A stretch of 64,000 nt of DNA from DATJLY01 sp963773665 (GTDB taxonomy: Bacteria > Pseudomonadota > Alphaproteobacteria > ATCC43930 > CGMCC-115725), in contig CAVZBZ010000001.1 in NCBI GenBank assembly GCA_963773665.1, positions 868,001 through 932,000 of the forward strand, given 5' to 3'. Below the pieces are notes generated by a model. It saw only the letters and a program-made list of their open reading frames with translations. It ran no database searches and was not told the DNA's origin. Both the position numbers and the translations under genes were made by a program. Below are positions 51,148 through 59,761 of this stretch, piece after piece. Within the stretch, counting starts at the first letter, position 1. Each line of letters begins with the position of its first letter.

Positions 51148-51572
51148 GCGATGGACTCCTGCTCGATACGCATATCGCGCTGTGGCTCGACAGAGGGGAC
51201 CAGCGCTTGCGTCCCAAGACCCGCACGCTCATCGACGAGTGCTGGCGCGGCGGCGGCACCATTTATCTCAGCGCCATCAGCGCTTGGGAAATCGCGCTTC
51301 TCGTCGATATGGACCGCATCGAACTCGACGTTCCGGTCGCGAAGTGGCTCGCGCGCTTTCTCGACCGTCCCGGCATTGCGCCCGCGCCGCTCGACCCGGC
51401 GACAGCCGCGCGCGCCTACGAATTCCATCAGCTCGAGCATCGCGATCCGGCCGACCGGCTCCTCATCGCGACCGCGATCGCGCTCGAGTGTCTGCTGGTA
51501 ACCTATGACGAGCGCATCGCGCGCTTTGCCGCGCGGCACGGTCGAAAATATGGTTTTGCAATCGCTGCGTGA
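51144..51572 (+). CDS. vapC: VapC PIN-domain ribonuclease toxin
   Basis: This 142-residue PIN-domain protein has LLLDTHIALWL (first acidic residue), LSAISAWEIALLV (second), RDPADRLLIATAIA (third) and VTYDERIARF (fourth), the acidic metal-binding set of VapC RNases. Start is the GTG at 51144, overlapping vapB. The pair is a type II toxin-antitoxin module with an operator in front. All catalytic residues are present, so it seems functional. Confidence 0.9.
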   Translation: MSDGLLLDTHIALWLDRGDQRLRPKTRTLIDECWRGGGTIYLSAISAWEIALLVDMDRIELDVPVAKWLARFLDRPGIAPAPLDPATAARAYEFHQLEHRDPADRLLIATAIALECLLVTYDERIARFAARHGRKYGFAIAA

Positions 51573-51575
51573 GCG

Positions 51576-52922
51576 CTAGCGCGGCATCGCCAGCACACGG
51601 TCCACCATCTCGCCGGCAAGGCCCAGATAATTCGCGGGATCGACCAGCTTGGCAAGCTGCGCCCGGTCCATGTGCGCGGATATTTCCTTGTCCTCGGCCA
51701 GAAGGTCGAGGAAGGAGCGCCCGGTGGCGATCACCGTGCGGCAGATGTCATAGACGAGATCGTGCGCGCGCTGGCGGCCGAGATATGGCCCCAATCCCAT
51801 CATCACCGCTTCCGACACGATGAGGCCGCGCGTCAAATCGAGATTCTGGCGCATGCGCTTCTCGTCGACCTCGAGGCCCGCGACCAGAAACCGCGCGTGC
51901 GCGAGCGCGCCGGCCGAGAGCACAAAAATCTCCGGCAGCGCCACCCATTCGATCTCCCACGGGCCGGTCGCGCGCTCGTGGTCCTCGAGCATCGCGTCGA
52001 GCAGCGCCGCCACGTGCTGGCGCACCAGCGCGACGCAGGCGGTGATGTAGTTCGACGAGATCGGGTTGCGCTTTTGCGGCATGGTGCTGCTCGAGCCGCG
52101 GCCTTCGGCGAACGGCTCGTACACCTCCTCGACCTCGGTCTGCATCAGGAGCTTCACGTCGGTCGCGATCTTGCCGAGCGTGCCGGTGACGAGGCCGAGA
52201 AAACACCCGACTTCGGCGATGCGGTCGCGCATCGTGTGCCAGGCGATCTCGGGCTGCCCGAGGCGCAGCTCTGCCATGAGGCCGGCCTGCACCTCGAGCC
52301 CGCGCTTGCCCAGCGAGCTCAGCGTGCCCGCGGCGCCGCCGAATTCGCCGACCAGCACGCGGGGCCGCAGCTCGCGCAGCCGCGCGCGGTGGCGGTCGAA
52401 TCCGGCGAGGATCGCGGCCATCTTGTAGCCGAAGGTGATCGGCACGGCCTGCTGTAGGTTGCTGCGCCCGGCCATCGGCGTGTCGCGGTATTTTTTAGCG
52501 AGCGCCACAAGGGAATCCGAGATCGCGACAAGGTCCTGTTCGACGAGGCCGAGCGCCGCGCGGATTTGCAGCACCGTCGCGGTGTCGGTGATGTCCTGCG
52601 TGGTGGCGCCCCAATGGCACCACTCGCCGAGCCCGTCCTTGCAATGCGCGACAAGCTGCTGCACCACGGGCAGGACGGGATAGCCGATGCGCTCGGTCTG
52701 GCGCTTCAGCAGCGCCATGTCGATTTCCTCGGCGCGGCAATGGCGGCAGATCTCCTCGGCCGCTGCGGCGGGGATGATGCCGAGCCGCGCCTGGACGCGC
52801 GCCAATGCCGCCTCGATGTCGAGATAGAATTGCACGCGCGCCTCGTCCGCGAACACGGCGCGCATCGCTTCGGTGCCGAACAGGTCGCGGAACACGGACG
52901 AATCGAGCGCGGACGCGGGCAT
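51576..52922 (-). CDS. Class II fumarase/aspartase superfamily lyase, PcaB/PurB-like
   Basis: This 448-residue protein has the superfamily signature GRGSSSTMPQKRNPISSNYI, plus HWGATTQDITDTATVLQIRA and GRSNLQQAVPITFGYK. This pattern fits both 3-carboxy-cis,cis-muconate cycloisomerase (PcaB) and adenylosuccinate lyase. Length and the C-terminal YLGLAGEMVDRVL block, with catabolic neighbours, favour the PcaB-like group. It is convergent with vapC, three bases away. Confidence 0.83.
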   Translation of the reverse strand: MPASALDSSVFRDLFGTEAMRAVFADEARVQFYLDIEAALARVQARLGIIPAAAAEEICRHCRAEEIDMALLKRQTERIGYPVLPVVQQLVAHCKDGLGEWCHWGATTQDITDTATVLQIRAALGLVEQDLVAISDSLVALAKKYRDTPMAGRSNLQQAVPITFGYKMAAILAGFDRHRARLRELRPRVLVGEFGGAAGTLSSLGKRGLEVQAGLMAELRLGQPEIAWHTMRDRIAEVGCFLGLVTGTLGKIATDVKLLMQTEVEEVYEPFAEGRGSSSTMPQKRNPISSNYITACVALVRQHVAALLDAMLEDHERATGPWEIEWVALPEIFVLSAGALAHARFLVAGLEVDEKRMRQNLDLTRGLIVSEAVMMGLGPYLGRQRAHDLVYDICRTVIATGRSFLDLLAEDKEISAHMDRAQLAKLVDPANYLGLAGEMVDRVLAMPR

Positions 52923-52943
52923 TCGCTTCTCCCCGGAAATGGC

Positions 52944-54095
52944 TCAGAGGGCGGTCATCGCCTCTTCGCGGCGGCGCTTGGCTTCGGCGTCGATCCATTG
53001 CGCCAGCTCGGGATGGCGCGCCTCGAGATGGAGGAAATCGACGAGGTCGAGATGCAAGAGCTGGCAATTGGTCAGCGCCACCGCGGTCGCGCTGCGCACC
53101 TCGCCGGTGATGAGCGCCATTTCGCCGAAGAACTCGCCCGGACCCAGGAGCCGCGGCTGCGGCCTCAGCTCGACCGAGACCTGGCCCGTGACGATGAAAT
53201 ACATGCAGTCGCCGGGCTCGCCGCGGCGCACGATCGCCTCGCCCTGGAACACGTCGCGCGGCCGCAGCATCTGCGCCGCCTCGGCGATGGTGCCGGCGCT
53301 TTGTCCCTGGAAATAGGGCACGTGCGCGACGAGGTCCCAGGTGCGCAGGAATTCGCTGCGCTTCATCTCGTGGCTGAAGCCGGTGACGAGGATCGCGGTC
53401 CACAGCGCGCAGATGCCGATGCCGCACAGCATGACGGCGCCGGCAAGCACCCTTCCGACCAAGGTCACCGGCACCTCGTCGCCATAGCCCACCGTGGTGA
53501 GCGTGCTGACCGCCCACCACAGCGCGCGCGGAACGCTGCCGAACGTCGCCGGCTGGACCGGGCCCTCGACGACATATTCCAGGGTCGCGGCCACCACCAG
53601 CACCATGACGAAGCCCAAAAGCAGGCCCACGAGCGTCGGTCGCGCGTTGCGCACGACGCGTCCCACGAGCTCGAGCCCCGGCGCATAGGGCACGAGCTTC
53701 AGGAGCCACAGCGCGCCCCACAATTGCGCCTTGGCCGGGTCGAGCCCGAGGGCGAGCGTGATGAGCGGATAGACCCCGGCCAGATCGACGATCCCGGCGA
53801 AGTTCACGGCCCAGTGCCAGCGCGCGCGCCAGGGTTCGTCGTTATGCGCCCAGTGCGCCCAGGGCGCGATCGCAAGCCGCAGCACGTATTCGACCGCGAA
53901 CACGACGGCGAGCGTCCACACGATGGCGGCGAGGATCGCCGACGTGCGCGGCGCCAGGCCCGGCTCGGTGCCGATCACGATCGCCGCCACGCCCACCGCC
54001 ACTGCGGTCTCGTGCGCGATCCGGACCGGCCGCGCCCACGGGCCTTGCGGCGTCGTGTCGAGCGCCTCGGCCAGTTTTTCGAGATCGAGCCTCAT
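52944..54095 (-). CDS. Cyclic-nucleotide-gated potassium channel, MlotiK1-like
   Basis: This 383-residue protein has six membrane segments, a K+ selectivity filter in STLTTVGYGDEVP, and a C-terminal cyclic-nucleotide-binding domain (EAIVRRGEPGDCMYFIVTGQ, GEFFGEMALITGEVRSATAV). The GEMALI and RSATA motifs form the phosphate-binding cassette. MlotiK1 from Mesorhizobium is the closest known design. The S4 segment shows few charges (LKLVPYAPGLELVGRVVRNA), as in non-voltage-gated relatives. Confidence 0.88.
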   Translation of the reverse strand: MRLDLEKLAEALDTTPQGPWARPVRIAHETAVAVGVAAIVIGTEPGLAPRTSAILAAIVWTLAVVFAVEYVLRLAIAPWAHWAHNDEPWRARWHWAVNFAGIVDLAGVYPLITLALGLDPAKAQLWGALWLLKLVPYAPGLELVGRVVRNARPTLVGLLLGFVMVLVVAATLEYVVEGPVQPATFGSVPRALWWAVSTLTTVGYGDEVPVTLVGRVLAGAVMLCGIGICALWTAILVTGFSHEMKRSEFLRTWDLVAHVPYFQGQSAGTIAEAAQMLRPRDVFQGEAIVRRGEPGDCMYFIVTGQVSVELRPQPRLLGPGEFFGEMALITGEVRSATAVALTNCQLLHLDLVDFLHLEARHPELAQWIDAEAKRRREEAMTAL

Positions 54096-54193
54096 CGCGC
54101 CTCTTCACCGCACTGCGCCGGCAAGAGTAAGTTCAATCGGCCTGGAACGGCAATCGGCAAGTGAGCCGGGGACGCGATCGAGGGAGGCCCGCC

Positions 54194-55366
54194 ATGAAAA
54201 GACTTGCGCTCGCCGCGGCGATTGTGACCGCGCTGACCGCTCCGGGCCACGCGGCGGACCGGATCAAGCTCGGCTTCATGGTCAGCAAGACCGGCGCGGG
54301 CGGGATCGTCGGCGAGGAGCAGCAGCGCGGCCTCGACCTCGCGCTCGCGCGCCTCGGCACCAAGCTCGGCGGGCTCCCGGTCACGGTCTATGCCGAGGAC
54401 GACAAGGGCGAGCCGTCGGTGGCGGTCCAGCTCGCCTCGAAATTCGTCGATGAGGACAAGATCGACATTCTGACCGGCCTCACCGGATCCAATACGGCGA
54501 TCCCGGTCGAGCCGACCTTGCTCGAGGCCGGGATCTGGGTGGTGGGCTCGCTTGCCGGACCGCAGGAATTCGCCGGCAAGGACTGCCACGAGAACGCCTT
54601 TCACAGCACGCTCGAGAACGAGGACTGGGACGACGCGCTCGCGCTCTATCTCGAAAAGGAGAAGGTGAAGTCGGTGTATTTCATGGCCGCCGACTACCAG
54701 GCCGGCTGGGAAAAGATCGGCGGCGCCATGAAGTTCTACAAAGGCAAGAGCTATGGCCCGGTCTATACGCCGTGGCAGCAGCAGATCGACCTCGCGGCCG
54801 AGTTCTCGCAGCTCCGCGCCGCCGATCCGGACGCGGTCCTGGTGTTCTATCCGGGCGGCTCGGGCATCGCCTTCGTCAAGCAGTTCGCGCAAGCCGGGCT
54901 GCACGGCAAGGTCAAGCTCTATTCCGAGGCCTCGCTGTCGATGGAGCTGAATTTCGCGGCGCAAGGCGACGCGGCGCTCGGCATCGTCGAGAGCACCAAC
55001 TGGTCCTACGAGCTCGACAATCCGGCGAACAAGGAATTCGTCGCCGCCTACATGAAGAAATACGGCAAGCGCCCGACCATCTTCTCGGCCATGCAATATG
55101 ACGCGATCAACCTGATCGACAGCGCGGTCACTGCGGTGCACGGCAAGATCGAGGACAAGGACGCGTTCCGCGCCGCCTTGCGCAAGGCCGATTTCGCATC
55201 GGTGCGCGGTCCGTTCAGGTTCGACAACGACCAGTACCCGATCCAGAATATCTATTTCACCGAGGTCGTGAAGGATGCGGACGGATCGATGCGGCTGGCG
55301 CTCCGCGGCACCGCGGTCGAGGGATGGCGCAATCCCTATCACGACCAATGCAAGATGAAATGGTGA
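54194..55366 (+). CDS. ABC transporter substrate-binding protein, LivK-type (paralogue A)
   Basis: This 390-residue protein has a signal peptide (MKRLALAAAIVTALTAPGHA) and a type I binding-protein core: RIKLGFMVSKTGAGGIVGEE, GGLPVTVYAEDDKGEPSVAV, ADYQAGWEKIGGAMKFYKGK, VLVFYPGGSGIAFVKQF, TNWSYELDNPANKEFVAAYM. It closely parallels the protein at 62604-63779. Ligand unknown, probably an aromatic or dicarboxylic acid given the neighbours. It starts a co-directional group that includes an MFS transporter, LLM monooxygenase, hydrolase and cupin protein. Confidence 0.88.
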   Translation: MKRLALAAAIVTALTAPGHAADRIKLGFMVSKTGAGGIVGEEQQRGLDLALARLGTKLGGLPVTVYAEDDKGEPSVAVQLASKFVDEDKIDILTGLTGSNTAIPVEPTLLEAGIWVVGSLAGPQEFAGKDCHENAFHSTLENEDWDDALALYLEKEKVKSVYFMAADYQAGWEKIGGAMKFYKGKSYGPVYTPWQQQIDLAAEFSQLRAADPDAVLVFYPGGSGIAFVKQFAQAGLHGKVKLYSEASLSMELNFAAQGDAALGIVESTNWSYELDNPANKEFVAAYMKKYGKRPTIFSAMQYDAINLIDSAVTAVHGKIEDKDAFRAALRKADFASVRGPFRFDNDQYPIQNIYFTEVVKDADGSMRLALRGTAVEGWRNPYHDQCKMKW

Positions 55367-55383
55367 GCCGATAGCGCGATCGC

Positions 55384-56793
55384 ATGTTCATTCGCCCGCC
55401 GCGCCAGATCATCGTCCCGCTGATCGTCGCGTGCGCGCTGTTCATGCAGAATCTCGATTCGACCGTGATCGCGACCGCGCTCCCGGCGATCGCCCGCTCG
55501 CTGCATGAAGAGCCGCTGCGGCTCAATCTCGCCATCACCTCCTATCTCCTGAGCCTTGCCGTGTTCATCCCGCTCTCCGGGTGGATGGCCGACCGGTTCG
55601 GCGCGCGGCCGGTGTTCTGCTGGGCGATCGCGGTGTTCACCCTGGGCTCGGCCGGATGCGGCATTGCCGACAATCTCGAGACGCTCATCGCCGCGCGCGT
55701 CGTCCAGGGCATGGGCGGCGCGATGATGGTGCCAGTGGGGCGCCTCGTCCTGCTGCGCACCGTGCCGAAAGCCGATCTGGTGCGGGCATTGGCGTTCCTG
55801 TCGATGCCGGCGCTGTTGGGGCCGGTGATCGGGCCGCCGCTCGGCGGGTTCATCGTGACCTACAGCTCGTGGCGCTGGATTTTTTACATCAACCTGCCGG
55901 TGGGCGTGCTCGGCATCGTGCTGGGCAGGCTTTTCATCGTCGACATTCGCGAGAAGGAGGTCGGCCCGCTCGACGTGCGCGGCTTCGTGCTGGCGGGCGT
56001 CGGGCTCGCGGGCTTGACCTTCGGGCTCGAGGCGGTCGGGCGCGGCGCGCTGCCGGTCGCGGTGGTGGGCGGGCTCATCGTCGGCGGCGCCATCTGCTTC
56101 GCGCTCTATATCCTCCACGCGCGGCACGCGTCATATCCGATCATCGATCTCGCGCTGATGCGCATTCCCACGTTCAAGGCCTCGATCTACGGCGGCTCGC
56201 TGTTCCGCATCGGCATCGGCGCGCTGCCGTTCCTGCTGCCGATGATGCTGCAGGTCGGGTTCGGCATGAACGCGCTCGGCTCGGGCCTCATCACGTTTGC
56301 GAGCGCGGCCGGGGCGATGACGATGCGGCTTTCGGCGACGCCCGTCATCCGCCGCTTCGGCTTCCGCCGCGTCCTCATCGGCAACACGGTGATCAGCGGC
56401 CTATTCATGGCGGCCTATGGCTTCTTCGGGCCGGCGACGCCGCACTGGCTCATCTTCATGGCGCTGCTCATCGGCGGATTCTTCCGCTCGCTGCAATTCA
56501 CCTGCGTCAACACGCTCGCATATGCCGATGTCACGCCCTCGGTGATGAGCCGCGCGACCAGCCTCGCCAGCATGGCGCAGCAGCTTTCCGTGAGCTTCGG
56601 CGTGGGCCTCGCTGCGCTGTTCCTGCATCTGACCATGCTGTTCCGCGGCGAGACGGCGCTTGGCGCCGGCGATTTCCCGATGACGTTCGTTTTCGTGGGG
56701 GTCGTGTCGTTCGCCTCGGTCTTCCTGTTCATTCCCTTGAAGCCCGAAGCGGGCGCCGAGGTGAGCGGCCACCGTCTTGCTCCGCGCCCGTAG
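55384..56793 (+). CDS. MFS transporter, DHA2-type
   Basis: This 469-residue protein has many hydrophobic spans, LDSTVIATALPAI near the first span (DHA2 signature), PLSGWMADRFGARPVF (motif A), and RVVQGMGGAMMVPVGRLVLL with GGFIVTYSSWRWIFYINLP (motif C region). About 14 segments are expected for the family. DHA2 pumps export drugs or metabolites; here it could export an intermediate. It starts 17 bases after the binding-protein gene. Confidence 0.9.
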   Translation: MFIRPPRQIIVPLIVACALFMQNLDSTVIATALPAIARSLHEEPLRLNLAITSYLLSLAVFIPLSGWMADRFGARPVFCWAIAVFTLGSAGCGIADNLETLIAARVVQGMGGAMMVPVGRLVLLRTVPKADLVRALAFLSMPALLGPVIGPPLGGFIVTYSSWRWIFYINLPVGVLGIVLGRLFIVDIREKEVGPLDVRGFVLAGVGLAGLTFGLEAVGRGALPVAVVGGLIVGGAICFALYILHARHASYPIIDLALMRIPTFKASIYGGSLFRIGIGALPFLLPMMLQVGFGMNALGSGLITFASAAGAMTMRLSATPVIRRFGFRRVLIGNTVISGLFMAAYGFFGPATPHWLIFMALLIGGFFRSLQFTCVNTLAYADVTPSVMSRATSLASMAQQLSVSFGVGLAALFLHLTMLFRGETALGAGDFPMTFVFVGVVSFASVFLFIPLKPEAGAEVSGHRLAPRP

Positions 56794-56829
56794 TCGGATA
56801 CACTCGGGCGGCGCTTCGCGGAGAGCACG

Positions 56830-58068
56830 ATGAAATTCCATTTCTTCCATCTCATGCCCTATCCGAACCTGCCGGCGGATTTCCGCGACAAGTATCGGTC
56901 GGTCTGGGTCGATGTGCCGTCCTCGCTGTTCGATCCCGCGGTGGGGCACCAGAGCTATCAGGACTATCTCGACGAGCTCGAATATGCCGACGAGGTCGGA
57001 TTCGACGGCATCTGCGTCAACGAGCATCACCAGAACGCCTATGGCCTGATGCCGTCGCCCAATCTCATGGCGGCGGCGCTTGCCCGGCGCACCAAGCGCG
57101 CGAAGCTCGTCGTCATGGGCAACTCGGTCGCGCTCTACAACCCGCCGACGCGCGTCGCGGAGGAAATGGCGATGCTCGACGTGATGTCGGGCGGGCGGCT
57201 GGTCGCCGGCTTCCCCGTGGGCACGCCGCAGGACACGGTGTTCGCCTATGGCCAGTCGCCCGCGACATTGCGCGAGAAATACCGCGAGGGCGTGGCGCTG
57301 GTGATGAAGGCGTGGCGCGAGAAGGAGGTGTTCGCCTTCAACGGCAAATACACGCAGCTGCGCTATGTCAATGTGTGGCCGCGGCCGATGCAGCAGCCGC
57401 ATCCGCCGGTCTGGGTCCCGGGCGGCGCCAGCGTCGAGACCTGGGACTGGTGCGTCGAGAACGATTTTTTGTACGCCAATCTTTCTTACTTCGGGTACCA
57501 GGAGGCGCAAAAGGTGCTCGACGGGTTCTGGGCCACGGTCGCGCGCCACAATGTCGAGCCCAATCCCTATCGCGCCGGGTTCCTGCAATTCGTCGGCGTC
57601 GCCGACAACGATGCCGAAGCGGAACGGCTCTACGGCGAGCACGCGAAATATTTCTATCGCAACTGCCTCCACGTCGCGCCGGGCTATGTCAATCCGCCGG
57701 GCTATACCTCGCTCGCCACGATCCGCGCCGGCATCCAGAGCCAGGTCGCGCGCATCACGCGCCGCGCCGGCTCGCGCGCCGAGCTTGGCACGCTCGGCTG
57801 GAAGGATTTCATCGAGCGCGGCTATGTCGTGGCGGGGAGCCCGGACACTGTGGTGGAGAAGCTCTCCGAGCTTGCGACCAAGCTCAAGATCGGCCACCTC
57901 ATGCTGCTGCTGCACTTCGGCAACATGCCGCGCGAGACGACGTTCTACAACACGTCGCGGTTCGCCAAGGAGATCATCCCGCGCCTGCGCGACCGCTTCT
58001 CCGAATGGGAAGACAAATGGTGGCCGCGCGAGCAAGCGGCGGCCAAGCGCGAACCCGCCCACGCCTGA
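56830..58068 (+). CDS. LLM-class flavin-dependent monooxygenase
   Basis: This 412-residue luciferase-fold protein has LDELEYADEVGFDGICVNEH HQNAYG, VVMGNSVALYNPPTRVAEEM, AMLDVMSGGRLVAGFPVGTP and HPPVWVPGGASVETWDW. It uses FMNH2 and oxygen. It is followed at 10 bases by an alpha/beta hydrolase and at once by a cupin protein; such a set resembles pathways that open and hydrolyse ring compounds. The substrate is not known. Confidence 0.87.
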   Translation: MKFHFFHLMPYPNLPADFRDKYRSVWVDVPSSLFDPAVGHQSYQDYLDELEYADEVGFDGICVNEHHQNAYGLMPSPNLMAAALARRTKRAKLVVMGNSVALYNPPTRVAEEMAMLDVMSGGRLVAGFPVGTPQDTVFAYGQSPATLREKYREGVALVMKAWREKEVFAFNGKYTQLRYVNVWPRPMQQPHPPVWVPGGASVETWDWCVENDFLYANLSYFGYQEAQKVLDGFWATVARHNVEPNPYRAGFLQFVGVADNDAEAERLYGEHAKYFYRNCLHVAPGYVNPPGYTSLATIRAGIQSQVARITRRAGSRAELGTLGWKDFIERGYVVAGSPDTVVEKLSELATKLKIGHLMLLLHFGNMPRETTFYNTSRFAKEIIPRLRDRFSEWEDKWWPREQAAAKREPAHA

Positions 58069-58078
58069 GGGAACGAAC

Positions 58079-58870
58079 ATGCTGACGAGCGAGACGGTCC
58101 GCCTCAAGAGCGGGCGAAGCTGGCGCGTCTTTCGCGGCGGCGCGGGGCCCGAGATCCTGTGGCTGCACGGGCCGCACGGCGTCGATCCGGCCGATCCGTT
58201 CGTGGCGGCGCTTGGCGCGCGCCATCGCATCGTGGCGCCGCTGGCGCCGGGCTTCACCGATCTCGACGAGCTTGGCGACATCGACACGATCCACGATCTC
58301 GTGCTCGATTACGACGATCTGCTGCGCCATCTGAAGCTTGGCAAGGTGCCGATCGTCGGCCATTCGTTCGGCGCGATGATGGCGGCGGAACTGGCGGCGC
58401 ATTTCCCCGACATCGCCCGGCGCCTCGTCCTCGTGGCCCCGGTGGGATTGTGGAACGAGGCCTATCCGGTGGCCGACATCTTCGCCGTGCCGGGGATCGA
58501 GATGGACGCGATGCTGTGGCGCGACGGCAGCGCGCGCGAGGCCTACAACGCGCGCCTCAAGGAGACCGCATCGGCGCTCGACGAGGCCGAGCAGATCATC
58601 GCCGTGACGCGCAGCCTGACCGCGCTCACGAAATTCATCTGGCCCATTCCGGACAAGGGATTGCGCAAGCGCCTGCGGCGCATCGCGGCGCCGACGCTGG
58701 CGCTGTTCGGCGCGGACGACGCGTTCGTGCCGGCGCGCTATGCCGAGGATTTCGGCAAAGCCATCGCGGGCGCGGAAATTTCGGTCGTGGCCGGCGCCGG
58801 GCACATGCTGCCCTACGAGAAGACCGCGGAACTCTGCGACGCGATCGCGCGCTTTCTTGCGAGGAACTGA
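58079..58870 (+). CDS. Alpha/beta hydrolase
   Basis: This 263-residue protein has the oxyanion motif LWLHGPHG, the nucleophile elbow VGHSFGAMMAA (Ser about residue 98), an acid in FGADDAFVP and the catalytic His in VAGAGHMLPYEKT. Ester or C-C bond hydrolysis is likely; the exact substrate is unknown. Its stop overlaps the next ATG by one base. Confidence 0.9.
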   Translation: MLTSETVRLKSGRSWRVFRGGAGPEILWLHGPHGVDPADPFVAALGARHRIVAPLAPGFTDLDELGDIDTIHDLVLDYDDLLRHLKLGKVPIVGHSFGAMMAAELAAHFPDIARRLVLVAPVGLWNEAYPVADIFAVPGIEMDAMLWRDGSAREAYNARLKETASALDEAEQIIAVTRSLTALTKFIWPIPDKGLRKRLRRIAAPTLALFGADDAFVPARYAEDFGKAIAGAEISVVAGAGHMLPYEKTAELCDAIARFLARN

Positions 58871-59406
58871 TGGCCCAGAAAATCCGCCGCGTCGTCACCG
58901 GCCATGACGCGGCCGGCAACTCCATCTTCATCATGGACGGGGCCGCGCCCAACGTGATGAGCCGCGGCACCGCCTCGACCGAGGTGACGGAGCTGTGGGA
59001 GACGCGCGGGGCGCCTGCCAGCAACGAGGGCCGCGACGACCCGACCCTCCATCCCTACCGCCTGCCGCCGCCGCAGCACGGCACCGTCTTCCGCATCATC
59101 GAGTATCCGCCCGACAAGGTGCGAGTGGCGGCCTTGCGCAATCCGCAGGCGACGCAGCACGACGCGGCGCGCGAAGGGTTTCGCCGCGACCTCGGCAACG
59201 CGCGCCATCCCGGCTTCCACAAGACCGACACGATCGATTACGCGATCGTCTTGAAAGGCGAGATCTGGGCGCTCATGGACGAGGGCGAAGTGCTGTTGAA
59301 GCAAGGCGACGTGCTGATCCAGCGCGGCACCAGCCACGCCTGGAGCGTGCGCACCGACGAGCCCGCGACCGTCGCCTTCGTGCTGATCGACGCCGCGCCG
59401 GTTTAG
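58870..59406 (+). CDS. Cupin-domain protein
   Basis: This 178-residue protein has an N-terminal alpha/beta lead (RRVVTGHDAAGNSIFIMDGA) and a C-terminal cupin barrel: HPGFHKTDTIDYAIVLKGEI, WALMDEGEVLLKQGDVLIQR and GTSHAWSVRTDEP. The G(X)5HxH metal pattern is partly present (GFHKTDTIDY with later His). Such proteins often follow oxygenases in catabolic operons. Confidence 0.8.
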   Translation: MAQKIRRVVTGHDAAGNSIFIMDGAAPNVMSRGTASTEVTELWETRGAPASNEGRDDPTLHPYRLPPPQHGTVFRIIEYPPDKVRVAALRNPQATQHDAAREGFRRDLGNARHPGFHKTDTIDYAIVLKGEIWALMDEGEVLLKQGDVLIQRGTSHAWSVRTDEPATVAFVLIDAAPV

Positions 59407-59702
59407 CCCGCCACCTCGACATGGGCGCGGACGGCGCCGTCGTCGCGGACCCAGCCGAAGCGGCGCACGCTCTCGACCATCTTGTCGAAGGAGGCAACCC
59501 ACGCCGCCGGCTGATCCTTGCGCAGCGCCTGCGGCGACACCCACGCGGTCTTGCCGTCGGGCTCGAGCGCAGCCGTGCCGTGCAGCGCGCGGGCGATGAA
59601 GGCGGCGTCGGCGCCCGTCCTCGCCACCGCGATCTTGAAGGTCTTGAAATCGTCGCGCTCGCGCAGCTCGACCGCGCCCTCCGGCGTCACGTGGATGATC
59701 AT
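59403..59702 (-). CDS. Small hypothetical protein
   Basis: This 99-residue product is not recognised: MIIHVTPEGAVELRERDDFK, TFKIAVARTGADAAFIARAL and WVASFDKMVESVRRFGWVRD. Composition is globular, with no signal or membrane segment. It is convergent with the cupin gene (stops overlap) and divergent from the ThDP enzyme. Confidence 0.6.
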   Translation of the reverse strand: MIIHVTPEGAVELRERDDFKTFKIAVARTGADAAFIARALHGTAALEPDGKTAWVSPQALRKDQPAAWVASFDKMVESVRRFGWVRDDGAVRAHVEVAG

Positions 59703-59761
59703 GGCTTCTCTCCTCGGCCCCCGTCTCATAACATCGCACGCCTCAGTTGGGGAGACAGGAT

